The translations under genes were made by a program, and so were the position numbers. Below the pieces are notes generated by a model that did no database searches, had not been told where the DNA came from, and saw only the letters and a program-made list of their open reading frames with translations. From contig CAKAKS010000066.1 of NCBI GenBank assembly GCA_916700875.1, positions 17,777,990 through 17,841,989 on the forward strand: 64,000 nt of DNA, written 5' to 3'. The stretch comes from Sebastes aleutianus (taxonomy: Eukaryota; Chordata; Actinopteri; Perciformes; Sebastidae). Below, one piece after another: positions 12,390 through 23,535 of this stretch. Positions within the stretch are counted from its first letter, which is position 1, and every line of letters starts with the position of its first letter.

Positions 12390-12826
12390 AGAAGTCAGCA
12401 GGATGTTAGCGCGTATGACCTCGCCTCTATCGTCCACGCCTTCTCGTCCCGCACACCGCTTTGCTCTCCACCGCTCTGCCCCAGAGTAAGCTGTCACACA
12501 CTCACGCAAGCACATAAACACGCATGCGGTTATGCAAAGGCACACACACATACCGACAGACAAAAGAGTAAAGGAGGTGGAAAAAGAACTAAGGTTTTGA
12601 CATTTGTGTGTGTGTGTATATCCTTCTCCTTCACCTCCGTTAGTCAGGGTGGGTGGTGGATCAAATCAAACCTCTTTAGCAGGGCTGTTTTCATCTTTTT
12701 TTCAACAGCACCCACCCAAGACACGGTCCCACACACACACTCATACACACAAACCTTTTTTATTCACTACACCTCGCACTCTAACTCCCGCTGAGCTGCC
12801 GGACCACCTGCACACTGCCATTCAAA

Positions 12827-12842
12827 AACACACACACACACA

Positions 12843-12893
<51 letters not shown>
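12827..12893. repeat. (CA)n microsatellite
   Basis: About 33 CA units with one TA interruption, the longest dinucleotide run in the window. Confidence 0.97.
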
Positions 12894-12895
<2 letters not shown>

Positions 12896-13779
12896 AAATA
12901 TATACCTCTACTCCTGGTAATATAATAAAATCTAACATTACACAAGAAATACCATAAACTTGAATTACCAGCTGTCTTGCTCTGTATTTATGAGACTTAC
13001 ATTGTACATTTTCTTTTTTTTACTACGAACACACATACACACACACACACCAGCCCCCCTGATAGAGTTGAGTTGATTAATACGCTTCCTTACACACATT
13101 AATAAGCTCTTAACTGCTTTTAGGATTCTTACTTTTTAGCCTTGAGTTCATAGTGTGCAACCTCTCAACCTTATCTAATCCCTCTCCTCTCCTCTCGTCT
13201 CCTCCAGATCACACACACCACTGGGCCATGTTTAGGGGGGATGTTGGTGGAGGAGGAGGGAGAGAGAGAGAAAGAGAGGACAGAGGGAGGGATGGAAGGA
13301 TAGAAAGTCTGATCGGAGGGATGCTGATGAGGATGGTGTAGGGGTGGGGAGGCGGGAAGGGGGGCGCTCTCTTAGCACTTTGCCATATAGAAGTTTGGGA
13401 GTTCACTTTACTCTGAATTTTAGCAGTAATCCAGTTAGCTATTTTCTGTCAGCCAAGCGGAGGAATGGCAGGAACAAAAGGCACATTCATGGGCTTAAGA
13501 AGCTTCCAAAGAGTTCACCCAAGGCTGGCTGGCTGGGATTAGGCCAGCAGGCCCTGGAAAGAAGAAGGGGGGAAAAAAAAGAGCAAAGGGGACAAAAAAC
13601 AGAGCTTCGCCTTCCTTTAAGCACCACTTATTTTTATAAATGACTGGAATACTTTTCTCTCTTTCTCTCTTTTTTTTATATGCTTTTCCTTTTAGCATCT
13701 CACATTGTACGTTGTTCAGAGAGACCCTCACTCCAATGGCATTTTGAAGTAGCAGATTGAGGCTATTCCGTCTGTTCTT

Positions 13780-13990
13780 TTTCTCCGCCTATATTCAGCT
13801 GCCGTGCAAATTTAAGAATGAGAGATCTGTATAATTTGAGATCGGTGGACGTCGAATGCTTTTCACTATCACATCTCTCGGCTTTTCTCCACAATTATTC
13901 ATTTGTCACAATCGTACCACAACGGAGGAATAATATTGGGGCTCTTCGGCGTGCGAGTGTTTCCACTCGAGGCATTATTTAATTCCCTTG
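13780..13990. promoter_or_regulatory. Candidate conserved non-coding stretch
   Basis: A complex, non-repetitive, AT-rich sequence with CACAATTATTCATTTGTC and GAATAATATTGG motifs, unlike the low-complexity DNA around it. Its look is the only evidence; conservation could not be checked. Confidence 0.25.
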
Positions 13991-14559
13991 TGTTAAATCT
14001 TTCTCTCCCTTTTTTTTTACCTGTCACTCTGGTTAGAGTCGACGTAAGGTTGTTTTGCATATCATACCTTTAGTTTGTGACTCTTTGGAGTATTGTGGCC
14101 TCCAATTTCTTGGTGACGGATGTCTTGTACTGTCTCGTACTTATTCGACTGTTGTGGATTGTACAGAGTATGTTTCCTAAAGGAAGGAGCATCCATTATT
14201 TAGGCCCTGCCTCTCCAAGACCCATTATTCCCAGCTGCAGCTGTCCACAGGGGCTGGCTGAGATCCTTGTCCTTGTCTGTGTTTAGCAGATGATGTCCTG
14301 TTTCCTCGTGTTCACACTGTACTACAAAACGTCCTGAGGATTCACTAACGTACATGCACGCACACTTACACACACGTACACACACCAAAACTCGATTATA
14401 AACATTAAGACATGGACACACAAGCGCACACACTGGTAATTGTATTTGACATGGCGCTACAGTGTTTCTCTATGGGACTGGGTTTTTTTTGCTCTTTGTC
14501 ACCTTCACCCCTTTGCCCCAGTCTGCGGCCCACAAGCAATTATACAGACAGGGTTTATT

Positions 14560-14572
14560 TGACCTTTGACCT
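14560..14572 (-). promoter_or_regulatory. Canonical DR1 motif (AGGTCA-A-AGGTCA) in unique sequence
   Basis: TGACCTTTGACCT is the optimal DR1 for COUP-TF, HNF4 and RXR-containing dimers. It lies in non-repetitive sequence about 5.2 kb downstream of the 9116 exon. A further GAGGTCAATAAC half-site lies at about 14653 and CTTTGACCTGC at about 14759. Use in vivo is unknown. Confidence 0.5.
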
Positions 14573-15104
14573 GTGGTTGTGCCAAGAAGTAAGGCTCAGC
14601 ATATCCAAGGACAGGTAGGGACTTGATTAACCTCTGAACTTGGTCAGAGGAGAGGTCAATAACCGGGGCTAGAGGGCAGCTCACCTGCTTGCTGCAGAGA
14701 ACAAATTGGCTGGATGCCATCTTTGTATTTCTGTGTGAATGTGGTCGAGAAAAAAAAGCTTTGACCTGCACGCATGTGTCTTTATGACTTAAGTTCTCAT
14801 GTTTAAGGCCACAGTGCAAGCACACTGTGGTGTGAGGCATGTTTTAAATGCAGGTTTATCTTCTCCTGTTTGAATTTCGGCGAATGCGTTTGACTTCTCA
14901 AAGTTTTAAAGAGGAGCGAGTCTGTTAGATTTTGTGCTTGTTAGTGTTATGTGTACACGTACATAACTGTGTGTGTGTTTGTGTGTTTGCTCAAGGCACC
15001 GCCAGTGTAGCTGGTCTCAGATCCCTGCTCCCAATCTTCTAGTCAGGTCAACCATCAAACACATCCATCCTGCCCTCCCTCGCACCTCCCCACCCACTGA
15101 GGTC

Positions 15105-15129
15105 CCTCTCTCTCTCTCTCTCTCTCTCC
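15105..15129. repeat. (CT)n microsatellite
   Basis: A TC run within a longer pyrimidine-rich stretch; (CA)n follows at about 15199-15244. Confidence 0.95.
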
Positions 15130-15394
15130 CTCTCTCCTTCTCTTTCTCTCTCGGCACACAACCCTGTTGTGGATACAGGCTGACCCGAATAAAGACATAC
15201 ACAGACACACAGACACACACACACACATACACACACATACACACAAACTCAGCACCTCAGGGTCATCCTGGAACAAACACAGCCTTGTCTGCCTGCCCGC
15301 TCTCCTTTGCCTTATGTCAATTAATGGCTCGCAGTAATTTCACCTGACAATCCGGGCGGCGGCGCGAGGCTAGCCGAGATGTCACAGCGATGAC

Positions 15395-15560
15395 CTTTCT
15401 GGCCCGCAGCCGCTCTTTTCTAATAAAGAATCTCACAAACCCACAGCAACTTCCTTTGTACTTTGTTAATGAGTTATTGATTTGAAACAATGCCCTGGCA
15501 AATATTGTCAGAGCAGACTGACCCCGCCAAGGTCATGCTATTTCATTGTATACAGTCTGA
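15395..15560. promoter_or_regulatory. Candidate conserved non-coding stretch with AAGGTCA half-site
   Basis: A mixed-composition, non-repetitive block with TAATAAAG, TTAATGAG and AAGGTCATGC motifs, set between microsatellites. It resembles vertebrate enhancers, but no comparison was possible. Confidence 0.25.
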
Positions 15561-17563
15561 GCACGCTAATCTGCACGTGGGATGACATAGACGCTATAGT
15601 TTTTCTCCTCTCTCTCTCTCTCCCTCACTTCCTCTCTCCTTACACTGTACATCCCTTCATTGCAGAGTCGAATAACGCACCTACACATTTCTCTCTCTCG
15701 CTCTCACACGCGCACACACACCGTCCCCCCCCCCCCCCCCCCCCTCTTGTTAGTCTTGCACACGTTTTTCACCTCGTTCTCGTTTTCCTCCGTCTCTTTC
15801 TCACATCATTATATTCCCAACTCTCCATAGGTACTATACCTGCTAATTACCCACAATGCCACAGTCATTATTTTCCCATCTCTGCCACTAATTTGCTCCA
15901 TACCTTTCGTTCCCCCCCCTACTCTCGCAGACCCATCAGCTCCCAGACAGCTTCTAGCTAACTTCAGCTCTCTGTCGGCCTTAAAAAAAGAGAGAGTAAA
16001 GAAAGAAACAAAAGACGAGAAGGGGAAGAGAGAAAAAAAGGAAAAGAGATGGCGAAGGAGTACACGTCCCAGACATTGATTAGAATGCAATTGCAAACAG
16101 GTGTCGTTGAGGTCCACTTTTTAATTGTGTGCACAGAGACATGCACGCACAAACTAACTTACTCTAATAAGCTCTTTTACTAACACCAAACATGTAATTA
16201 TGTACATTGCTTATTTAATATTTAATCATTAGGCCAAATGAAAACAATCCTGCTCTGGGCTGATCAGGACATATTAAAGAGTTTAATGACGGGGGCTGCT
16301 GGTGGGTTTACCCGGTGTGTGGCCTGAGAGATTGAGAGAGATTGGTCAGAGTTTGTGTGTGAGAAAGCTCCGGTGTAATTTGTCTCTACTTCTTCCTTTG
16401 CAGGAAGGAACTCTAATATCATTGTTGTGCGATGTGTTTGTAATTTTACTTCAGCTCTCACTCGAACTCTTTTTGTGAGATTGAAACCAGCACTGCCCAA
16501 GCAAAAAAGAGTCCAAACCCAATAAAGTTGTTTAGAGATCCCGTGACACTGTCCTGACACTTCTGGCTCCCACTGAAAAGTTTCTGAGTGTAAAAAGTAG
16601 AATGGCTCTTATCCACTAGATTCCTTCCGGTCCACGCCGCTCACCATCTCCCGACGTGAAACTCGAGCTTCCTCAGTAGTTTTCTGGAGTCCTAAGTGTT
16701 TAGGATGAGGAGGAGCAGGAGGGAGGTGCAGGGAGGTCTGAAGTGGTTGTTTGTCAGAGTGTGTTGATGTTGTTAGATTCATTGTTTCCTGTGTTGGTCA
16801 GACACCGGGTTTGTGTTGGCGTTGGGGCTGTTATTCTGGCTGCAGCGCGCTCCTCTCCTCCGCTCTACATCTCCCTGCTTCTCATTACAGTGAATAAACA
16901 CTGGGCAAGTATTGGACCGGACAACTTTAGAAGAAACAAGAGAGTGTGTGTACGAGTCTGCATCTGTGTGCATGCAATTATGTGTGTTTTTGGAAAGGAG
17001 TGTGAGTTGTTATTGTGTAAATAATGGAAAGAGCTTAATTGAACAAATTCTTGAAACTAGACAATTGGAAGGCAAACACATCCAACAAAAGGAGTAACAG
17101 TTGGAACCACTTACGGACTAAAAGTGGGGTAGAAAGTCATGCTCAATGTCGTGTAGCAGGTTTTGTAGCTAGCAGTTTTAATGGTGACGTAAGTTCAAAC
17201 ACATAATCAGAATGCTGTTGATTGGGTAGCTGGAACTTGGCTAAAACCACATTTTGGTTAGTTGACTCACTACCGTATCTGAGGTTGTGTGTGCGTGTAT
17301 ATTTATATATTACAAATACACAGTTAGTGGCTGGAAATATTGGCACCCTTCGCACTTCAAAAAAGAACCACACAATTGTCTCTAAAAAAAAACTGAAATT
17401 GACAGAAGTATTTGGTCTCCACAATTCTATATTTCACTGTTAAGCGTACAGTAACTTTGTTTTTGATTAATTGATTATTTGACAATAATATTGTCCAGGC
17501 CAATTTTAGATTACTGTGTGGAATAAGCTATAGGATTCTTTTTTTTTTTCAGCTTTTTTTTCT

Positions 17564-18227
17564 TAGGGCTGTTTAAGTCAACATGTTAACGCCGATTCTT
17601 TTAAACGCCACTAATTTCTTTAGCACATTAATGCAACTTGCGATTTTTAGGTTGTAGCTCAGTTTTAACGCTAGAGTGAAGACACTGGCATCATATGAAA
17701 CTAGAGAACCTAAGGAATCCATTGTCAAACTAGCTTGTTGCGAAGGAGGCTAAATAACTCTCCAAACTTGTGCTCAATTTTGGCAAGGAAAAACTAGCAT
17801 GGCTATTTAAGTCCCTTGACCTCTGACCTCAAGATATGTGAATGAAAATGGATTCTATGTGTACCCACAAGTCTCCCCTTTACAGTCATGCCCACTTTAG
17901 GATAATCACATGCAGTTTTGGGCAAGTCATAGTCAAGTCAGCACACTGACACACTGACAGCTGTTGAGTTTGCCATGTTATGATTTGAGCATATTTTTTA
18001 TGCTAAATGGGGTACCTATGAGGGTTTCTGGACAATATTTGTCATTGTTTAGTGTTGTTAATTGATTTCCAATAATAAATATATACATACATTTGCACAA
18101 AGCAGGCATATTCGCCCACTCCCATGTTGATAAGAGTATTAAATACTTGACAAATCTCCCTTTAAGGTACATTTTGAACACATAAAAAATGTGCGATTAA
18201 ATTGCTTTTGATCGATTGACAGCCCTA
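17564..18227 (+). mobile_element. hAT-like MITE (TAGGGCTGT...ACAGCCCTA) with DR1
   Basis: It is the same family as the copies at 24911, 43343 and 45021. The left end begins TAGGGCTGT; the right end is ATCGATTGACAGCCCTA. The flanks are T-rich on both sides, so a target duplication cannot be read clearly. There is no coding content. Confidence 0.75.
17817..17829 (-). promoter_or_regulatory. Perfect DR1 motif inside MITE
   Basis: TGACCTCTGACCT, identical to the motif at 10976 and 25196 and in the same position of the shared MITE core. Confidence 0.55.
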
Positions 18228-18467
18228 CTTTTTTGTTCCTCTGCAAACCAAAGAAATACATAATGTCGATACCAAATTATGTTTTAATTCTACAATTTTC
18301 TGGAAGAAATGGTGCGTCATTTGAAACATAAAAAAAAATGCAAGGGTGCCAGTATTTCTGGCCGCGGCTATACACACACACAGAAGATTGTACTATAGGG
18401 AGCTGTCTGCAGTGGAGTTCATGATGGCTGACAATAAATGATCTGTTAGCATATACGTTGCTGTGTA

Positions 18468-18469
<2 letters not shown>

Positions 18470-18511
<42 letters not shown>
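18470..18511. repeat. (GT)n microsatellite
   Basis: About 20 GT units. Confidence 0.96.
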
Positions 18512-18512
<1 letters not shown>

Positions 18513-19307
18513 GCGGCAACATGTTCATGAATTCCAAGTCCAGAGCTGAGAGAGCCTGTCAAGCTCACACAGATATACTGTATACCCTCCGTAATATGTA
18601 TGGCTCACTCTCTCTGGCTACTATCTCCCCTTCTCTAGCTCTCTCTGCCATTTTATTTCTTTTTGATAATAGTTAGCTGTCAGCATCTGGAGACTTTCCG
18701 GTCCTGAGACTGTCTAGTGCGCAGATTCGTGGTTTATATTCTCTGAAGGGACAGTATGGATCACTATATATTCGGTAAACACACACACAAACTGCACACA
18801 CCCTCAAATGTCCCCTGACAGTCATGGCTGAAGGATGTTGGCAACAGGTGTGCAGTTGGGACGCTATTCTGACAGTGCTGGCAGATGAACACACACACAT
18901 AAACAGACAAATACACACACAGTGCGGGGAAAGTGTGGAAAATAAATAAATAAGCTAAGATAGTGTGTGAGAGCTGGTGACAGGGAGCCGGTCTCACAGG
19001 GCGGCGTGCTCCACTGCAGCTAATTAACCCCAGGAAATAATTGCAACAATATGCAAATGCTGTTTAGATAATTCACTACACTGCCATGCCAGGTAGTCAG
19101 TCACTCTGTCGCCTGCCGCCGAGGGTGTAGGCAAAGAGTGTGTGTTGTGCGTTAGGTTGGGCGATGGAGTCAGGAGCACGGGGAGACTCATTTGCCACCA
19201 TGAAGACATCAATTCTTCGCTATGTGTCTTTAAATTATTAATAGTATTATTCACAATATAGGAATAAATAAAAATACTTCTCTTGTCTTCATTTTGTCAG
19301 TGATCAC

Positions 19308-19976
19308 CACAGACTGTATATAAAGATGGAAGACATGACAGCTCCCCAAAAGTGAAGCCAAAACGTCTCAATCGCCCCCTGGTGGCTGGCTGCAGTATAG
19401 GTCATAAATCCCGCCTTCTCCATGTTAGTGAATGGGTAAAAACTAAAAAGTCAAAGTATACGTCAGATATATTTTTCCCAAAGATGGTTTCTGTGATTTT
19501 AGGTAGTTCTTATTAGGCAGATTTTTCTGATGAGTTTGGTTTTGATTCGTTATTTGATGCTATAAAAAGGGGGTGAGATGTCATGATTGACAGCTGCTCT
19601 GAGTGAAGTAGTCGCGCAGCAGGAATCTCGGGACTTGTACTAGAGGAGATGTAACTTTAACTTGCCATAACCGTCACAAGTCTGTGTAATGTAATGCAAT
19701 TAGAGAGATATTATGGTTAGTTGTCTTTCTAGCCAAACAGCTACCCAGGTGCTAACGTAGCAGCTAGGCGGCTCATGCTGATAAGCTTAGGCGGGTGTGT
19801 GGGCGGGTACTTGATACAGCGGCTCCAGGCCCCCCTGATCACTGCTGCGCAGACTCTGGCTCCAAACGGTGTCAAAATCTCAAGATGGCACTTCCCGTAT
19901 CTGGGATATTTTGGCTTCACTTTTGTACAGTGGGAAACAGTGTAGACGTGTTGTCCATCTTTATATACAGTCTATG
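19308..19976. mobile_element. MITE with ACTGTATATAAAGATGG terminal repeats
   Basis: The ends CACAGACTGTATATAAAGAT and ATCTTTATATACAGTCTATG are inverted repeats. The flanking octamers GTGATCAC (19300-19307) and GTTATCAC (19977-19984) match at seven of eight bases, which supports an 8-bp target duplication of the hAT type. The 669-bp interior has no gene. Confidence 0.75.
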
Positions 19977-20046
19977 GTTATCACTCATTAACACATTTTT
20001 CTTTGCAATCAGTTGATATCAGCAGTTTTTGAATTAGTGATGAGGT

Positions 20047-20073
20047 ACACACACACACACACACACACACACG
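20047..20073. repeat. (CA)n microsatellite
   Basis: About 13 CA units. Confidence 0.95.
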
Positions 20074-20212
20074 TACGCCTAATGTCTCCATGTCGGGCAT
20101 TGTCACTAAAGGGTGGGCGGAGGGGTGGACAAAACAGGGAGACGGAGGAGTGCGAAGAAGAACAGGTGGCATCCATGGAGGAGAAAAAGAAGGTAGAAGA
20201 GAGGGAAGGAGC

Positions 20213-20245
20213 GAGGGAGGGAGGGAGGGAGGGAGGGAGGGGAGG
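20213..20245 (+). repeat. (GGGA)n repeat, G-quadruplex-capable
   Basis: Consecutive GAGGGAGGGAGGG units on the plus strand, inside a wider purine-rich stretch (about 20100-20300). In the transcript it would be a G-rich RNA able to fold as a quadruplex. Confidence 0.9.
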
Positions 20246-21907
20246 CAAGCTAATGAAATGGGCTCCACAGATGAAGGGTGACATGGCGGAGGAGAGAGAG
20301 AGAGGAGGGAGACTTCAAAGGACTTTGATGTCACAGCCTTTCAGACAGACAACTCTGCTTCAGCCAGCCCGAGCTCCGTGCACGTAGGATAACACACACA
20401 TGCAGAGAGCACTGATGGCAGAAGGGCAGGGCAGAGCCGAGTTGCCTGCTCTTGCATCACACTCTGTGAATCGAGGTGGGTGCTGACACTACAACCCCCT
20501 CATGCTAATCTAGCAGTAAACACAAACACTCTGACAGGTTAATTTACCTCTAGACAAACAACGGCAACAAAAACACACAGCGGCACATCATCAAATAGCG
20601 GAAGCACACACACACACATACATTTGCACACAATCTTGTACACACAAATACGCGAGAACATCTCATCACATCACAAGCTACCTTACTTTCTTCTAAAGGA
20701 AAAAGTTTAAACCATATTTTATGTAGCGTGTGTGTGTGTTTTACACTATCTCCTCAATTATCACCTTTAGGAGAGCAAACATTGTAAAGTAATTATCTTT
20801 CTTTGATAATGTTCTGTCTTACTTTGAAAAATGCATTTACGGAAACTAACAGGAGAGTATCTTAAGACACCTCTTCTGTCCTTTACCTCATAGCTCTAAT
20901 GATTTGTTTTGGAGTCATATGGAACAGTTTGACACTCAATTAACAGATGAGCTTCCATTCTCCGTAGGCCGTGTGTTTGTTTATTTCCAGATATGCTTTT
21001 TTTATATATACATCTGTATGCTAATTAAAATGAATATGTGTATGTATGTGTGAATAGTGTGCTATCTTGCAAGTGCAGCGCGGTGTTGTGATGTAAGGAT
21101 ACAGGTGTTTCCAGTCGACAAAGCTCCGTGTTGCAGCGCAGCCTCTTGTGGGAATGTATTGTTGATTTCTATTGTGAACCAGACAGTTTGATAGGAAATC
21201 AAAGTCTAGAATCAATGTCACAAGTTCATTAATGGATGCCCTTTTCTCGCCTGTACTTTTACTATTGTTCTTTCCAGCCCTGGCTAAGCGCCTACGTCTC
21301 TGCTTAATTAAACATGTCTTCTGGTCGCGTGTGCGTAATCCCGCACGTGTGTGTGTGTGTGTGTATGACCGTGTGCATGCAGATGTGAGTGAGAACATAC
21401 GTGGGGGTATTCATTTGTGATTGTGTGCGTGGGTGCAGAACTGTGCTGTTTTGTATATGCACGTGTAGATCTCCTCTCTGTTGTTTTTTCCTTTTGACCT
21501 TCCCCTAGTGTCTTCCCATTACGCCTCTACTGGTGTATAGATGGACCATCGATTCAGCAACGGGGTACAAATTAAGATTTAAGCGTTACGTCACCCAGCC
21601 TATTGAGTTTTACATTTAGGGCATTTGCAATATGCAAGACTTATTGATCTGTCGAAGTGTGGCTCTTTATAGAATCCCCTCTGGCCACCACCACTTTTTT
21701 TGTTTCTCTTTTTCTTTTTGCCTGTCCCGAAGGTGCAGGTTTTGATTCTGTAGCATTCAATTAAAAGAGTTTGATAACTCTATTGATGCTCCGGTCTCAC
21801 CGGATGGACACATGCAAAACTGCGTTTGTTGACAGCCTTCAAGCTCGTATGATTTACATCAGTCTTCTTTGTTTTGGATATAACATTAGAGTTTTTTTGT
21901 GTTGCAG

Positions 21908-22027
21908 GAAAATGGTTCCTCCGAGGAACACGTGCTATACGTGTGGGACCACTTTGTGTCCAAAGCCGCAGCCAAGAATGTCTTCATCATGGCCCACAGC
22001 TACGGAGGGCTGTCTTTCGTTGAGCTG
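21908..22027 (+). CDS. arb2a: arb2a/fam172a-like internal exon with nucleophile elbow AHSYGG
   Basis: This exon has 40 codons and is phase 0 at both ends. It lies between TTGCAG and GTGAGT and reads ENGSSEEHVLYVWDHF, then KNVFIMAHSYGGLSFVEL. In the Arb2 alpha/beta-hydrolase-like fold the strand FIMAHSYGG forms the nucleophile elbow. The pattern A-H-S-Y-G corresponds to G-x-S-x-G with the first glycine replaced by alanine, and the serine (about exon residue 33) is the candidate nucleophile. The preceding helix VWDHFVSKAAAKN is typical of the family. Whether members of this family catalyse hydrolysis is not settled, so the serine may be structural. The exon follows the 9116 exon directly in the protein. 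Confidence 0.93.
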
Positions 22028-23324
22028 GTGAGTGTTTTAGTTTTCCGCTTATCCTTCCTACCTCCCACCGACAAAGAGACACAATGCACTCCTGTCAGCA
22101 CAATCACTCACATACATGTTGGAAAAGCTGCGTATTCCAACTGTTATATAAACTAGAATTCAAGTTGCAATGCTACCACCCATACTAACATGCAAACAAA
22201 GATGTTACTATGCAAAAAACGACATATTCTCAAACACACACACACATATATGCAAACGTGTAGAGCCGTATTGGCATCGGTCACCTCGGGGAGACAGGCA
22301 GCTGAGTGATAGTGTGTGAAACATGGTGGAACGATTAAAAATAAATAGCATTTAGTTTCTTTGAAAAAGTACTGCTTCTGTAAACAATCTGGTTCATCCT
22401 TGTCCTTGGGCACTATCCACCTCCTCTAACACATCAAGAACAGGAGGAAAACCGGGGGAAAGAGAGGGCTGGATAAAGAAATGTAGGGATGGCAATGCAA
22501 CAACAGTGGTACTGTTAAAGCAGATCCGCTGCAGAGCATGCAGATCTCTCCCAGCCTTAAGAGAGACAGAGGATAGGTTGAAAGATGGTGGGAGGGAAGT
22601 GGATTTGAAGGAATTAATGGTGCACAGGGGAGGGTGAAAGTAAAAGTTTGGCCAGCCTCTTGGCTTCATAACCGCACCCTTCAGCTAAATGGGCCTACAG
22701 TGTGTCTTTTGCGGGTTATATGAAGGCTTCTGAGGTTAATGCTTTATTTTCTAGTCTTTGGTTTACTGCGATGTCCTAGTGGGATTCTGCATCACATATT
22801 GATCATCACTTTCTCTTCTGTTAGTGTTTTAATGACTAGAGTTAGCTAATAATAAAGCTTCTGTGTGCAGATAGCCAATACCATCGTGGTGAGTTATCCT
22901 TACCAGGTCGGAGTAGCATTTAGGAGTCGTGGTTTATGGTGGGAGAGTATGTTTGGACCCTGTTAGCTTGCTACTTGCTACTCGGTGTCTTGATGCTGTC
23001 TGATTTATCATCAGACCTAAGTCTAATGTGTTCTCTTTCTCTGTCTCTTGACCGCAAACACCGACACTCGCTAACATTAAACACACAACCTACACACTTA
23101 GTTATTCCTTAAAGATGTTTGCTACTTGTATTACACATTTTAATTTTAAAAAACATCTTAAAAATACACAATTCCACGATGCTTTGGCCTGGCGGGGACT
23201 CATCTAAGACCCGGCGGAAAACCTGGTATTGGATCGTTGCATAGACTGGCGTACTCGCCGATACCCGATCCCGAATTTTGCGCAGTATCGGACGCATTTC
23301 CGATACTGGTATTGGTATCGGAAC

Positions 23325-23535
23325 AACTCTAGTTCACAATGTAGCATCATCATCAGGGAAAAGATTGGGTGCGTCCCCTGGACACGTCGATAGTGAGTTT
23401 ACTGCCTCCAAAACTAATTTTCTATCAATGACGGGACGCCTTTAGTACTTGCGGTACTGTAGAAAAAAAGAAATCCGTGACTTTTTCAGAATTTTGGCAT
23501 TGACTTGGTACTGAAGTATTGGTAACATCCCAAAT
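23325..23535 (-). mobile_element. Fragment of the GACATCCCTA MITE family
   Basis: It matches the outer element at 31.4-32.4 kb (GGTGCGTCCCCTGGACACGT, GCGGTACTGTAGAAAAA, CAGAATTTTGGCAT, TAACATCCC). Here the site into which the 31908 element jumped is uninterrupted. The region just upstream (about 23200-23320) is a separate CGATACC-rich end of another old element. Confidence 0.5.

Larger units (their letters stand above)
17321..18373 (+). mobile_element. Tc1-like MITE split by a later insertion
   Basis: The left end GTGGCTGGAAATATTGGCAC at 17327 and the right end GGGTGCCAGTATTTCTGGCC at 18343-18362 are inverted copies of each other. About 240 bases of the left side and 145 bases of the right side remain; between them lies the hAT-like element at 17564-18227. 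No transposase remains. Confidence 0.55.
9335..21907 (+). other. Intron, about 12.6 kb
   Basis: It begins with donor GTAAGT and ends with a T-rich tract and TTGCAG (21902-21907). The first 350 bases are strongly purine-rich with many GGG runs, followed by a CT-rich run at 9750-9815. The intron also holds several microsatellites, nested transposable elements (10.8-11.6 kb and 17.3-18.4 kb), a 669-bp element at 19.3 kb, two DR1 motifs (12377 and 14560) and two stretches resembling conserved non-coding DNA (13.8-14.0 and 15.4-15.56 kb). No further exon is recognisable, and the flanking exons are adjacent in the family's protein. Confidence 0.8.

Noticed and set aside
12604..12957. Reading frames made of repeated Thr-His or Cys-Val residues across this and similar regions
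   Set aside because: They are translations of (CA)n/(GT)n microsatellites with no codon bias, homology or splice context.
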